Part shown: positions 8,547 through 17,973 of the stretch, one piece after another | Numbering within the stretch: the stretch's first letter is position 1 | Layout: every line of letters begins with the position of its first letter | NCBI GenBank assembly: GCA_965115815.1 | Contig: OZ220465.1 | Span: 3,472,001 to 3,536,000 of the forward strand | DNA length: 64,000 bases | Direction of reading: 5' to 3' | Source: VXPW01 sp965115815 | GTDB lineage: Bacteria; Pseudomonadota; Alphaproteobacteria; TMED109 | The notes under the pieces: model-generated | What the model saw: only the letters and a program-made list of their open reading frames with translations | Told to the model about the DNA's origin: nothing | The model's database searches: none | Position numbers and translations under genes: made by a program

Positions 8547-9282
8547 GCCAGACGTCGGCATCGGGACCTCCAGGCGAAGGTGCGCTCGACGACCCAGCGC
8601 CGATACAGGAGGATGAAACCTTGGACATTCGGTGGTTTGCGCACAATCTCCAGGACGATGTCCGATCCGAGATCGGCCAACGCCGAGGCCAACTTCGGGC
8701 CCTGATCGCCGCCGTCCGCCCACACTTTCGTGACCTTCGGGGCCTTCTCCCGCATCTTCCGGATCCCCTCCGGAGCCCGTCCCGATCCGGAACCGACGCC
8801 TCGTGGACCCGGATCGACATCGGGGATCCTTGCGGATCCACCGTCATGGGACGCTTGCGCCCCTTGATCTTCTTGCCCGCGTCGGATCCCGCAGGCCCGC
8901 CGCTCTCCGTCGTGGCCACCGACTGGCGGTCGATCGCGGCCGCGGCGGGATCCTGCGAACGTCCGTCCTGCTCCCGCGCCGGATCGCGAAGGGCCTCCAG
9001 CATCCGCTCGAAGACCCCGGTATTCCGCCACGCGTACTCGTCGTTCGTAACGGTACGAAACGGCGGAAACCATTTCGGAATTGCGCGCCATTGGCACCCG
9101 GTTCCCAGCATGAACTGGATGGCGTTGAACACATCCCGGGGGTCGGGGATCGGTCTCCGTCCCATCTTGGACGGAGGGGGAAGGAGCGGGGCAATCACCG
9201 CCCACTCCGCGGCGCTCACGTCGGCTTCAAAACGATCCAGGGGACGCGTGTACTGCTTCTGATTGGTCTCGTCCCAGGCCAT
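8547..9282 (-). pseudogene. IS5-family transposase, second type, frameshifted and truncated
   Basis: The start MAWDETNQKQ is at 9282. Then come the N-terminal domain (WAVIAPLLPPPSKMGRRPI), VFNAIQFMLGTGCQWRAIP, and the DDE region AIDRQSVATTESGGPAG, KKIKGRKRPMTVD, VWADGGDQG and YRRWVVERTFAW. The frame changes near 8765, and the protein is cut at the IS630 joint near 8546, after RRLADE. It differs clearly from the other IS5-type transposase here. The resulting continuous frame 8173-9309 joins IS5 N-terminal and IS630 C-terminal sequence. Confidence 0.8.
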
Positions 9283-9362
9283 GGGTCGGCTCCCGTTGGG
9301 GGGATTCAACGGGGTCAGGCTACACCACCGGAAGACCGCTCGACTTTAGGAACAAACTCTTA

Positions 9363-9545
9363 GAAGCGGTGCGGAAACTATGGAGCGGCCCCGATTCTGG
9401 TATCTGCGATGTGGCTGGAGAGTACATCGGGATCAGACAAGCCCATTCCACATCTGTCAGATTGCTTTCGAAGCAGTCTCCCCGACGCCGATACTTTGCA
9501 CGAGCGGCCAGAATCGGGGCCGCTCAATAGTTTCCGTACAGGCTC
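9363..9545. mobile_element. 183-bp MITE, copy 1
   Basis: Same 183-bp unit as at 12812-12994 and 59466-59648. The right end CAATAGTTTCCGTACAGGCTC is intact; the left end is altered to GAAGCGGTGCGG. Flanking triplets are TTA and TAA, so the target duplication is not clean here. The ends match the IS5-family element at 9580-10556. Confidence 0.8.
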
Positions 9546-9579
9546 TAACAACCCCTATATGTTCCTTATCTGATGCTTA

Positions 9580-10556
9580 GAGGCTGTGCGAGAATCTCAG
9601 GGTATGATTCAAAACTCCATATAATCAGTATGTTACGGTTTTTCCGAGGGTTTCGGCCCGTCCGAGGCGGCGCACCAGGATGCGGATCACGGCCCGTTGC
9701 AGCCCTGCCAGCGAGCTCTCCAGCCGTCGTTCATAGTCCTTCGCCAGACGTCGGCAGCGGCCCAGCCAGCCGAAAAACCGCTCGACGATCCAGCGCCGCG
9801 GAAGCACCTCGAAACCCTTCTGTTCCTTGGGTTTAGTCACGATCTCGAGGTCCGGGGCGTCCGGCATCGCAGCCAAGGCTTGGGCCCGTTGGGGACCGCG
9901 GTACCCTCCGTCTGCCCAGACCTTCTGCAAGCTCGGCAGGGTCGTGCGCAGTTCGGCGAGGACCGCCGGCGCACCCTCCCGATCCGGCACGTTGGCGGGG
10001 TGCACCTGCAGGACCAAGGGCAACCCGAGGGTATCGACCACCGCGTGCCGCTTTCCCCCCTTGATCTTTTTCCCGCCGTCATAGCCACTCGGACCACCAC
10101 TCTCCGTCGTCTTCACGGATTGACTGTCGATCACCCCCGCCGTCGTCGTCGAACGCCGGCCCTCCAGCTCCCGGGCTGGACCCCGCAACGCCGCCACGAG
10201 ATCCCCATACAGGCCCTGATTACGCCACCGGTAAAAGTAGTACCGGACCGTCGAAATCGCAGGAAAACAAGGCGGTAGCGCACGCCATTGGCAACCCGTC
10301 ATCAACTGGTACAGCAGCGCGTTCACTACCTCGCGCAGGTCTACCTCACGGGGACGACCCGTCGACGATGGTGCCGGAAGCAGTGGCTCCAAACGAGCCC
10401 ATTCCGCGTCGGTCCGATCGCTTTCGAAGCGGGTTCCCCGACGCTGATACTTCGCACGAGCGGTCTCGCTCCAAGCCATGGCATCCTCCCAATGTCGTCG
10501 CCAACCACATCGTAGAGGCTCGAATCGGGGTTGTTCCATAGTTTCCGCACAGGCTC
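9580..10556 (-). mobile_element. IS5-family insertion sequence, apparently complete
   Basis: About 977 bp. The left end is GAGGCTGTGCGAGAATC and the right end, read inward, GAGCCTGTGCGGAAACTAT. It is flanked by TTA (left) and TCA (right), both fitting the TNA target of the IS1031/IS427 groups but not identical. It sits inside a 250-bp IS630-derived MITE whose right part continues at 10557. It is the likely source of transposase for the 183-bp MITEs. Confidence 0.8.
9625..10479 (-). CDS. IS5-family transposase
   Basis: 284 residues from ATG at 10479, behind GGGAGGATGCC. Regions in order: N-terminal DUF4096-type domain (TDAEWARLEPLLPAPSS, LLYQLMTGCQWRALP), then DDE domain with VIDSQSVKTTESGGPSGYD (first Asp), GGKKIKGGKRHAVVDTLGLP, KVWADGGYRG (second Asp), and RWIVERFFGWLGRCRRLAKD (final Glu with the R/K motif). 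All catalytic positions look intact and no frameshift is present, so this copy may be active. Confidence 0.9.
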   Translation of the reverse strand: MAWSETARAKYQRRGTRFESDRTDAEWARLEPLLPAPSSTGRPREVDLREVVNALLYQLMTGCQWRALPPCFPAISTVRYYFYRWRNQGLYGDLVAALRGPARELEGRRSTTTAGVIDSQSVKTTESGGPSGYDGGKKIKGGKRHAVVDTLGLPLVLQVHPANVPDREGAPAVLAELRTTLPSLQKVWADGGYRGPQRAQALAAMPDAPDLEIVTKPKEQKGFEVLPRRWIVERFFGWLGRCRRLAKDYERRLESSLAGLQRAVIRILVRRLGRAETLGKTVTY

Positions 10557-10674
10557 TCAGCGAACAGTCCGGTTCCAGTGGGTGCCGACACAGACCGACA
10601 CAGACCGACACGGGGCCGACACGGAAATACCGCCTCATCCTGCAGACATCAATACAACGTCGGTGGACTACTAG
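10557..10674. mobile_element. Right part of an IS630-derived MITE (copy A)
   Basis: Matches the right half of the MITEs at 20706-20968 and 53620-53872: AGCGAACAGTCCGGTTCC, a run of CCGACACAGA/CCGACACGG repeats, then the terminal GGTGGACTACTAG. Its left half is separated by the IS5 insertion and replaced farther left by other elements. Confidence 0.75.
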
Positions 10675-10801
10675 TCGGCAATATGCCAACCTTATCGGCG
10701 CGCCATCCTTGCGGCTTGGCAGGGTCAGTCGGTTGTAGCCCGCATCCCCGTCCATATGCAGGATGCCATCAGCGCCAAGTCCGGATCAGGGGGCAATCAG
10801 G

Positions 10802-11242
10802 ATGCCCAAACGTCAGGGGAACAATCCAAAACGCAGATTCGTCCCGAAACACGAGATCGACCGCAGTGTTCTGCAACGCCTCGTGGACGAGGCCCGCTAC
10901 ACCGGCAGCGCGCTTCACAAACACAAGGGGGCCGACTACGGTTTTCATCCTCCGGCGAACCCACGCCCGAACAAGTCGCTGTGCGACGGCAGCGGCCGCA
11001 TCGTGAGCTTGAACGAAGCGAGGGCCCTCTTCCGCGAAGGCATCGAGCGAGGGATGATCGGCAGCATCGGCGAAAATGGATTTCCAAAGTACATTTGGGC
11101 AGTGGACCCCGAGGGCCGTGCGTACGAATCCAAACATGAGCAAGGCAGTCGGTGCTACCACGGCTACGAATTGGGCGAGGACGATGACGGCATGCGGCGT
11201 CTGGTCCTGGAAGAATGGGGGCTGAGGTGCGAGGCGAACTGA
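10802..11242 (+). CDS. Uncharacterised 146-residue protein, first gene of a two-gene module
   Basis: I do not recognise a named family. The start is ATG at 10802 (MPKRQGNNPKRRFVPK), chosen over GTG/TTG starts farther up because the upstream part is MITE sequence. The basic N-terminus is followed by an acidic C-terminal half; SLNEARALFREGIERGMIG and FPKYIWAVDPEGRAYESKH look like genuine globular protein. Base composition is clearly lower in GC than the housekeeping genes, suggesting transfer. The 3' end overlaps the next gene by 28 bases, implying coupled expression and a joint role. There are mobile elements on both sides. Could be an antitoxin-like or adaptor partner of the larger protein; that is speculation. 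Confidence 0.7.
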   Translation: MPKRQGNNPKRRFVPKHEIDRSVLQRLVDEARYTGSALHKHKGADYGFHPPANPRPNKSLCDGSGRIVSLNEARALFREGIERGMIGSIGENGFPKYIWAVDPEGRAYESKHEQGSRCYHGYELGEDDDGMRRLVLEEWGLRCEAN

Positions 11243-12591
11243 CAGTTTCACTCTCTTCTGAGGAACTCGCTTCAGGCTCGGCGCAAGAAAGGGCGACGTT
11301 CGGTCTGTTCTCCATGACAGCGAACGAACGACTGCTGACGGTCGGTCAGGACATCGAAAGCAACGAACTCCGCCACGGCCCGCATGTTGCGGGATACCCA
11401 CTCGCCGAGTGGTTCATCTGGAACTGGTGGCGAATTCGGTGGGAGGGCGAACGACCCTCGGCGGAAAGCGCCCAACGCCGTTGGGAGTTTGCTCACTCGA
11501 TGGCGACGGTCGGTGAGGGCTATGCATGGCCGAACATCTTGGTTTTCACAGACGGGGTCCAGACATTCCTCCAATCCAGCCCGACGCGGAACCCCGGGAA
11601 AGTCTCGTTTCGCTATATCGGTGCAGCCAAGCGCGAAATCGTTCGTCCCGCACAGTTGGAAACGGCGATTGACGGCTTCATCGAAAACATCCTGACCAGA
11701 TTGGGCAACCGCAACATCGGGAACTCGAACCTTCATCTCCTTTGGAACGACCTCAAGGCGGAACGGCAGGGTCCCGAGGCTGCCCGTTTGCGACGCTTGG
11801 AAGCGCAGTTGGGGTACGATCCGGACGAAATTGACGAAACCGTGCTGCGGAACCGTCTCGGCGATATGCCAACGCTTGGCGAATGGGCGTTGGGCGAAAT
11901 GGCCCACGACGCCGCGCTTCACGGCGATGGGCAAGAGCACATGCTCTCAGCCACGGAGCTGTCGGACATCGCATACGACAGCGGCTTCAATGCCAATCCG
12001 GACGACACCGTTTCCTTGGAATGCGATGCGGATCTTCCAGAGCCTGCAGAAACCGCGGCGTGGCGTGTCGGGAAAAGCGCCGCCCGCAGCCTGCGCGACC
12101 GATTGAATCTGGACAGCCAACCGGTTTCCAACATCCAGCTATCTGAATTCGCGGGGACGACGGTCGATACCATTACGGACACGAACAGGCGGTCGCCCGC
12201 TGTGTCGTTTGTGCTGAGCGGGCAAGGCGGTGGCACCGCGCATGTGGCGCTCAGATCGAACTGGGAAACGGGGCGTCGGTTCGATCTGGCGCGTCTGGTG
12301 GGCGACCGTGTGCTGAGCCGCAAACTGCAGTACGCCGGCGAACGGCTGCACCCGGCAACGCGCGCCCACAGCTACAGACAGAAGGCGCAACGAGCCTTCG
12401 CTGCGGAGTTATTGAGCCCGTTTTCCTCCACGGAGGAGATGCTGAACGGCGACTATTCCGAAGAAAAGCAGAATGAAGCCGCGGAATACTTCAACGTATC
12501 GGCGATGACGATCCGAACGCAGTTGGTAAACCATGGCTGTATCGATCTGGAAGACGCGCCGGATATTGCCCGTCGTCCCGCACCCCGGTGA
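11215..12591 (+). CDS. Large protein with degenerate ImmA/IrrE-like C-terminal region
   Basis: 458 residues. The N-terminal half (GPHVAGYPLAEWFIWNWWRI, STVGEGY-like ATVGEGYAWPNILVFTDG) resembles hypothetical proteins sometimes annotated as ImmA/IrrE family. The C-terminus has the family's usual tail QRAFAAELLSPFSSTEEML, then EAAEYFNVSAMTIRTQLVNH. Where the zinc motif HExxH should be, the sequence is RRFDLARLVGDRVL, so all three metal-binding or catalytic positions are lost. The protein is therefore probably a binding or sensor protein rather than a protease. Start ATG at 11215, without a clear Shine-Dalgarno but coupled to the upstream gene; an internal ATG at 11314 is the alternative. Low GC relative to its surroundings. 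Confidence 0.65.
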   Translation: MGAEVRGELTVSLSSEELASGSAQERATFGLFSMTANERLLTVGQDIESNELRHGPHVAGYPLAEWFIWNWWRIRWEGERPSAESAQRRWEFAHSMATVGEGYAWPNILVFTDGVQTFLQSSPTRNPGKVSFRYIGAAKREIVRPAQLETAIDGFIENILTRLGNRNIGNSNLHLLWNDLKAERQGPEAARLRRLEAQLGYDPDEIDETVLRNRLGDMPTLGEWALGEMAHDAALHGDGQEHMLSATELSDIAYDSGFNANPDDTVSLECDADLPEPAETAAWRVGKSAARSLRDRLNLDSQPVSNIQLSEFAGTTVDTITDTNRRSPAVSFVLSGQGGGTAHVALRSNWETGRRFDLARLVGDRVLSRKLQYAGERLHPATRAHSYRQKAQRAFAAELLSPFSSTEEMLNGDYSEEKQNEAAEYFNVSAMTIRTQLVNHGCIDLEDAPDIARRPAPR

Positions 12592-12811
12592 CTGCCACGC
12601 CACCGCCATTGCATGCCGGAAGCTCCTCGAATCAAGGGTTGTCATGACACCTTCCGACGACCCTCCGAGCAACCTCGGGGATCCGCTTCCGCCGCAGAGC
12701 CCGAGGCGGGCGGGTGGAAGAACCGCGCCGGCGTCGGACAGCACATGCCGGGCACGCATCCCGACTTCGATCCATGCAGCTGCGGCTGCGTGGAGCTGAG
12801 TACACTTGTGA
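12592..12811. other. Short gap with no recognised gene
   Basis: Between the two-gene module and MITE copy 2 I see no convincing coding sequence. The composition is GC-rich again, so the low-GC segment ends near 12600. Confidence 0.4.
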
Positions 12812-12994
12812 GAGCCTGTGCGGAAACTATTGAGCGGCCCCGATTCTGGTATCTGCGATGTGGCTGGAGAGTACATCGGGATCAAACAAGCCCATTCCAC
12901 ATCTGTCAGATTGCTTTCGAAGCGGTCTCTCCGACGCCGATACTTTGCACGAGCGGCCAGAATCGGGACCGCTCAATAGTTTCCGTACAGGCTC
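12812..12994. mobile_element. 183-bp MITE, copy 2, with TGA target duplication
   Basis: Terminal inverted repeats of about 38 bp begin GAGCCTGTGCGGAAACTATT and differ at only a couple of positions between the two ends. TGA is directly repeated at 12809-12811 and 12995-12997, the TNA triplet expected for this IS5 subgroup. No coding capacity of its own. Confidence 0.9.
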
Positions 12995-13200
12995 TGAAGA
13001 AACCGGATGGTTTCGACATCTGCAAGGTACCGTTGCAAAGCACCGTGACGCCGTCCATGTCCGCCCCAAGTTTGCCGCGCCGGAACTGCGCACCCCTTGT
13101 TGGGGTCTGATGGGTCGTAGTGCAACCTGATCCTGTCTGCGGCCTTTTCGGCGAGGGCGATCTGGATTGCGACGAGAAGGTTGTAGCCGAGTGCGGCCAT

Positions 13201-13580
13201 GGAGATCAGGTGGCTTGACCCATGTTTGACGAGACTCCGCCGATTCGGGCCCGGGCTCGCCGATTTCCGGGATTCTGAGCGAAGAACACTCTTGGAGAAC
13301 AAGGGTCATTCCCTCGGGGTCGCCAAAGTCGTGCCCGTTTCTTTTGGAGGGCCCTTGCGGGCGGACCGATCGGCATTGGATTGCGGCGCAGGTTCCGGCG
13401 ACGGACCCGAACCGGCAGCGGCAGAATTCGCTCCTACCGAACCGAATCCGGGCCGCGCAGCTTCTACGACGCGCTGGGGATCCCCCCCACACACCCCGGA
13501 GGCATTCGAAGGCCGGCTCGGAAACCGATCTAGCACACGCCATGTGGTGCCTGGAGGGCTTTGGAAGGGCATCCAGACCC
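13201..13580. repeat. Dispersed repeat shared with 33231-33600
   Basis: Roughly 370 bp closely similar, about 80-85% by eye, to 33231-33600, with shared blocks such as GGAGGGCCCTTGCGGGCGG and CGACGCGCTGGGGATCCCCC. Neither copy has a conserved reading frame that I can name. Probably the remains of an old IS, since IS66 and ISAs1 debris lie next to the two copies. Confidence 0.7.
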
Positions 13581-13599
13581 TCACGGGACAGGTTTTTGT

Positions 13600-13815
13600 G
13601 GAATCCCTTGATCGCCAATGGGTTGAGATCCGGCACCATGCGTCTGCGTAGAACCTGGTCCGGAAGCATGCGGACACCTTGGATCTGGACTTTTACCATC
13701 CTGATCCTCCGTTCTCCGGCATGGTTGGTGAAGCGGACATCCGGGTCCTTCATGAAGCGCAGGACGGACTTCTCGTGGGTCACGAGAGGCTCGTGCCGGT
13801 AGTGCGCGTCCAACT
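13600..13815 (-). mobile_element. IS66-family transposase fragment
   Basis: The minus strand encodes THEKSVLRFMKDPDVRFTNH followed by AGERRIRMVKVQIQG, the C-terminal signature of IS66 transposases (usual form: vpFTNNxAErdlRMxKvkqKisG). Truncated at both sides, with a shifted frame farther upstream to about 13990. No function expected. Confidence 0.65.
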
Positions 13816-13839
13816 TCGCGATGCGTCCGCATGTTCCTT

Positions 13840-14218
13840 ATCGTCCGCGGCGGGCTGCGCTCTGGTGGGCCCTGTGGCAGACCTCGCGCAGCCGGCCCTT
13901 CAATCCATCGCGCCCAGCGCCAGCCGTGGGACTCTCGACGACGAAGGTCCGTTCGCGCAGCCGATGGCGGCCGCACAGCTGGGGGCGGCACGGGTCGTAG
14001 CCCAGATATGGAGCCCGGCCGTCGTGGACCCGGACGCCCTGGCGGCGCGGGAGGATGCCGAGCACGCCCTCGGAACCAACCCGGAACCGGCGGAACCGTG
14101 CGGCGGGGCCGCCCGCCGCCGCCGAGGATCCCGCCGTCTGAGACCGCGCCGACCGCCGCCCCACCGCGGCCGAACCCCTATAGTGCCGGTCCCCTCCGAT
14201 TCTGGACCGTGAGTGCCC
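13840..14218. other. Gap before ribF, IS debris only
   Basis: The left part continues weak IS66-like coding in a shifted minus-strand frame. The right 200 bases hold no recognisable gene and should contain the ribF-ileS-lspA promoter, which I cannot pick out with confidence. Confidence 0.4.
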
Positions 14219-15187
14219 ATGGAGCTCCTCCGCGTGCAGCCGGGCCATCCCGCCTCGCGACGGGGCCGGGTGGTCGCCCTCGGCAACTTCGACGGCGTGC
14301 ATTGCGGGCACCAGAAGCTGCTGGCCGCTGCCTGCCGAACCGCGACCGATGCGGGCGGCGCCCGGTGCGCCGTCCTCACGTTCGAACCGCACCCGGCCGC
14401 GGTCCTCCGGCCGGAGTCCGCCCCGGGCCGACTGACCCCCCTGCGCAGCAAGGCGCGCAAGATCGCCACCGCCGGCGTCGAGGTCCTCTACGTGCAACGC
14501 TTCTCCCGTGCCTTCGCGACCCTCTCCGCGGACCGGTTCATCGAGACCGTGCTGGTCCGCGCCCTGGCCGCCCGGCACATCGTCGTCGGCAGCGACTTTC
14601 GATTCGGCGCCGGCCGGGCCGGCACGCCGGACTGCCTGGCGGACGGCGAACGGCGCGGACGGTTCGGCCTGACCGTGGTCGACCCGGTCACCGATGCTGC
14701 GGGCGACGCCATCGGTTCGACCGCCATCCGCAAGGCGGTGGCCGAAGGCCGTCTCGACGCCGCCGCGCGCGCGCTCGGCGCGCCGTTCGAGGTCGAGGGA
14801 CGCGTCCGGCGCGGCCAGGCGCGGGGGCGTCGACTGGGCTTTCCGACCGCGAATCTGCATTACCGGTCGCAGCTCGCGCCGCTCGACGGCGTCTACGCCG
14901 GATGGACATGGATCGAAGGCCATCCGCAGCGCGGATGGCTGCCCAGCGCCATCAGCACCGGCACCCGGCCCCAGTTCGGCGGCGCCGGGCGCGTTCTGGA
15001 GACGCATGTCCTCGGCTTTCAGGGCCCTCTGTACGGACAGCGGCTGCGCGTGGCGTTCGTCCGCCGCCTCCGGCCGGAACGGAAGTTCGCCAACACCAAT
15101 GCCCTGATTGCGGCCATGGCCCGGGACGTCTGCCACGTCCGGAACCTGACGGACGCCGTCGAGCCGCCGCGGAGTGCGGCACCATGA
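14219..15187 (+). CDS. ribF: Bifunctional riboflavin kinase / FAD synthetase
   Basis: 322 residues from ATG at 14219 (GTG at 14213 is also in frame). The N-terminal FMN adenylyltransferase domain has the nucleotidyl-transferase motif VVALGNFDGVHCGHQKLL and VVGSDFRFGAGRAG. The C-terminal flavokinase domain has GRVRRGQARGRRLGFPTANL and DGVYAGW. It phosphorylates riboflavin to FMN and adenylates FMN to FAD. The gene overlaps ileS by ATGA, and ribF-ileS-lspA is a common proteobacterial operon. Confidence 0.95.
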   Translation: MELLRVQPGHPASRRGRVVALGNFDGVHCGHQKLLAAACRTATDAGGARCAVLTFEPHPAAVLRPESAPGRLTPLRSKARKIATAGVEVLYVQRFSRAFATLSADRFIETVLVRALAARHIVVGSDFRFGAGRAGTPDCLADGERRGRFGLTVVDPVTDAAGDAIGSTAIRKAVAEGRLDAAARALGAPFEVEGRVRRGQARGRRLGFPTANLHYRSQLAPLDGVYAGWTWIEGHPQRGWLPSAISTGTRPQFGGAGRVLETHVLGFQGPLYGQRLRVAFVRRLRPERKFANTNALIAAMARDVCHVRNLTDAVEPPRSAAP

Positions 15188-17973
15188 GCGGCCGCACCGA
15201 GTACCGCGACACCCTGTTCCTGCCGCGCACCGACTTTCCGATGCGCGGCCGGCTGGCCAGCCGGGAACCGGACATGATGGCGCGCTGGGACGCCATGGAT
15301 CTGTGGGCCCGGCTGCGCAGGAACGCTGCCGGGCGGCCGAAGTACATCCTGCACGACGGCCCCCCGTACGCCAACGGGCCGATCCACATCGGCACGGCGC
15401 TCAACAAGATTCTCAAGGATCTGGCCAACCGGACCCGGCAGATGGCCGGCCGGGATGCGCACTACATCCCGGGCTGGGACTGTCACGGCCTGCCGATCGA
15501 ATGGCAGGTCGAGCAGGAATACCGGAAACGCGGGCAGTCCCGAGCCGACGTGCCGATCGCACGGTTCCGGCGCGCCTGCCGCGCCTACGCCGAAAAATGG
15601 ATCGGAGTCCAGATGGCGGACTTCCGCCGACTGTTCGTGGCCGGCGACTGGGAGGGTCGCTACCTCACGATGGAGTTCCGGGCCGAGGCGCAGATCGTGC
15701 GCGAGATCGGCAAGTTCCTGCTGCAGGGAAGCCTCTACCGGGGTCTGAAACCCGTCATGTGGTCCCCGGTCGAGCAGACCGCGCTGGCCGAGGCCGAGGT
15801 CGAGTACCGGAATCTGACGTCGACGGCCGTGTTCGTCCGGTTTCCCGTGACCCGGGCGCCGGACCCGGCCCTGGAAGGAGCGGACGTCGTCATCTGGACC
15901 ACCACTCCCTGGACCCTTCCGGCCAACCGGGCGATCGCGTTCGGCCCGGACCTCGACTACACGGTGCTGGAAGTGGAGCGCTGCCGCGCGGAATCCGGGG
16001 CCCGGCCCGGCGACCGGCTGGTCGTGGCCTCGTGCCGGATCCCCGCCGTGACCGCGGCGGCCGGCATCGAATCCTGCCGCCCGGCGGCGGCCTTCTCCGG
16101 CTCGCTGCTCACCGGCGGCGTCTGCTCCCATCCGATCCCCGGGCACCCCGCGCCCGTGCCGCTCCTTGCGGCCGACTTCGTGACGACGGATCAGGGTACC
16201 GGACTGGTGCACGTGGCCCCCGCCCACGGCGAGGACGATTTCGCACTGGGCCGCCGCGCCGGGTTGGAGGTCACCGAATGCGTGCGCGACGACGGCCGGT
16301 TCGCCGCATCGGTTCCCCGATTCGCCGGCCTCCATGTCTTCGAGGCCGACCCGCCGATCCTCGCGGCGCTGGACGAAACCGGAACGCTGCTGGCCGCCGA
16401 GCGGCACGAACACAGCTATCCGCATTCCTGGCGTTCCAAGCGACCCGTGATCTACCGGGCCACGCAGCAGTGGTTCATCAGCATGGATTCCCACGGGCTT
16501 CGGACCCAGGCGCTCGCCGCCGTCGACGCGACCGAGTGGATCCCGGCCGGCGCGCGCAACCGGATTCGGGGGATGATCGAGACCCGGCCGGACTGGTGCG
16601 TGTCCCGGCAGCGCGCCTGGGGGGTTCCGATCCCGGTCTTCGTCGACCGGCGGACGCAGGAACCGCTCCGGGACCCGGCCGTGCTCGACCGGGTGGTCGC
16701 CGCCGTCGAGGCGGAAGGAGCCGACGCGTGGTTCACGCACGACCCCGCGGACTTCCTGGGTCCCGGGCGCGATCCGGACGACTACGAACGAACCCGGGAC
16801 ATTCTCGATGTGTGGTTCGATTCCGGCTGTACGCACGCCTTCGTGCTCGAGAACCGTGCGGACCAGCAATGGCCGGCCGACCTCTACCTGGAAGGCACCG
16901 ACCAGCATCGGGGATGGTTTCAGAGTTCGCTGCTGGCCAGCTGCGGCACCCGGGGCCGGGCGCCGTACCGCAGCGTCCTGACCCACGGGTTCGTCCTCGA
17001 CGGCGACGGGCGCAAGATGTCGAAGAGCGCCGGCAATGTCGTGCGGCCGCAGGAGATCCACGACACCCGGGGGGCGGACATCCTCCGGCTCTGGGTGGCC
17101 CTGAGCGACAGCACCGGCGACCTGCGCATCGGGGATCAGGTGCTGGCGGGGATTTCGGACGCCTATCGCCGGTTCCGCAACACCCTGCGTTTCGTCCTCG
17201 GCAACCTGGCCGGCTTCCGCGCCGCGGAACGGCTGGATGCGACCGCCATGCCGGACCTGGAACGCTGGGTCCTGCATCGCCTCCACGAGCTGCAACGGCT
17301 GCGCATGGACGCGTTCGCACGCTACGACTTCCAGGCCTTCTACCGGGCGCTGCACACTTTCTGCGCCAACGACCTCTCGTCGTTCTACTTCGATGTCCGC
17401 AAGGACTCGCTCTACTGCGACCGGCCCGATTCGCCGCGGCGCCGCGCGGCGCGCACGACGCTGCTCGAGCTGCACGAGATCCTGACCGCCTGGCTGGCTC
17501 CGGTACTGTGCTTCACTGCCGAAGAGGCGTGGCTGGCCCGGCATCCCGGTCCGGACGAGAGCGTGCATCTGCGGACCTTTCCGGAAATTCCCGCGGCGTG
17601 GAGGCAGGATGCCGCGGCGCGGACGTTCGGCCGGGTGCGGCAGGTGCGCAACCTGATTACCGGCGCGCTCGAGATCATGCGGCGCGAGCAGAAAATCGGC
17701 TCCGGCCTAGAAGCGCAGGCCTTCGTCCATGCCGACGCCGAACGAATCGACGAGCTCGCGGGGCACGACCTCGCGGAACTGGCCATTGCCTCCCGGATCA
17801 CGCTGCGCCGGGATCCGGCCCCGACGGACGCCTACCGCGATCCGTCCGTGCCGGGCGTCGCGATCGTGACCGCCGTGGCCGAGGGGCGGAAATGCGCTCG
17901 GTGCTGGCGGGTGCTGCCCGAAGTGGAGGAATCGTCCGGGAACCTGTGCCGCCGCTGCCGGAACGCGGTGTGA
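15184..17973 (+). CDS. ileS: Isoleucyl-tRNA synthetase
   Basis: 929 residues, typical for a bacterial IleRS. The class I HIGH signature is in PYANGPIHIGTALNKILK and the KMSKS loop in GDGRKMSKSAGNVVRP. The editing (CP1) domain includes VIWTTTPWTLPANRAI and GTGLVHVAPAHGEDDF. The C-terminal zinc knuckle is KCARCWRVLPEVEESSGNLC, then RRC. The start ATG at 15184 overlaps the ribF stop. The gene ends GTGTGA, which also starts lspA. Confidence 0.97.
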   Translation: MSGRTEYRDTLFLPRTDFPMRGRLASREPDMMARWDAMDLWARLRRNAAGRPKYILHDGPPYANGPIHIGTALNKILKDLANRTRQMAGRDAHYIPGWDCHGLPIEWQVEQEYRKRGQSRADVPIARFRRACRAYAEKWIGVQMADFRRLFVAGDWEGRYLTMEFRAEAQIVREIGKFLLQGSLYRGLKPVMWSPVEQTALAEAEVEYRNLTSTAVFVRFPVTRAPDPALEGADVVIWTTTPWTLPANRAIAFGPDLDYTVLEVERCRAESGARPGDRLVVASCRIPAVTAAAGIESCRPAAAFSGSLLTGGVCSHPIPGHPAPVPLLAADFVTTDQGTGLVHVAPAHGEDDFALGRRAGLEVTECVRDDGRFAASVPRFAGLHVFEADPPILAALDETGTLLAAERHEHSYPHSWRSKRPVIYRATQQWFISMDSHGLRTQALAAVDATEWIPAGARNRIRGMIETRPDWCVSRQRAWGVPIPVFVDRRTQEPLRDPAVLDRVVAAVEAEGADAWFTHDPADFLGPGRDPDDYERTRDILDVWFDSGCTHAFVLENRADQQWPADLYLEGTDQHRGWFQSSLLASCGTRGRAPYRSVLTHGFVLDGDGRKMSKSAGNVVRPQEIHDTRGADILRLWVALSDSTGDLRIGDQVLAGISDAYRRFRNTLRFVLGNLAGFRAAERLDATAMPDLERWVLHRLHELQRLRMDAFARYDFQAFYRALHTFCANDLSSFYFDVRKDSLYCDRPDSPRRRAARTTLLELHEILTAWLAPVLCFTAEEAWLARHPGPDESVHLRTFPEIPAAWRQDAAARTFGRVRQVRNLITGALEIMRREQKIGSGLEAQAFVHADAERIDELAGHDLAELAIASRITLRRDPAPTDAYRDPSVPGVAIVTAVAEGRKCARCWRVLPEVEESSGNLCRRCRNAV

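Noticed and set aside
15019..17568. 849-codon minus-strand frame opposite ileS
   Set aside because: Shadow of ileS; no homology features.
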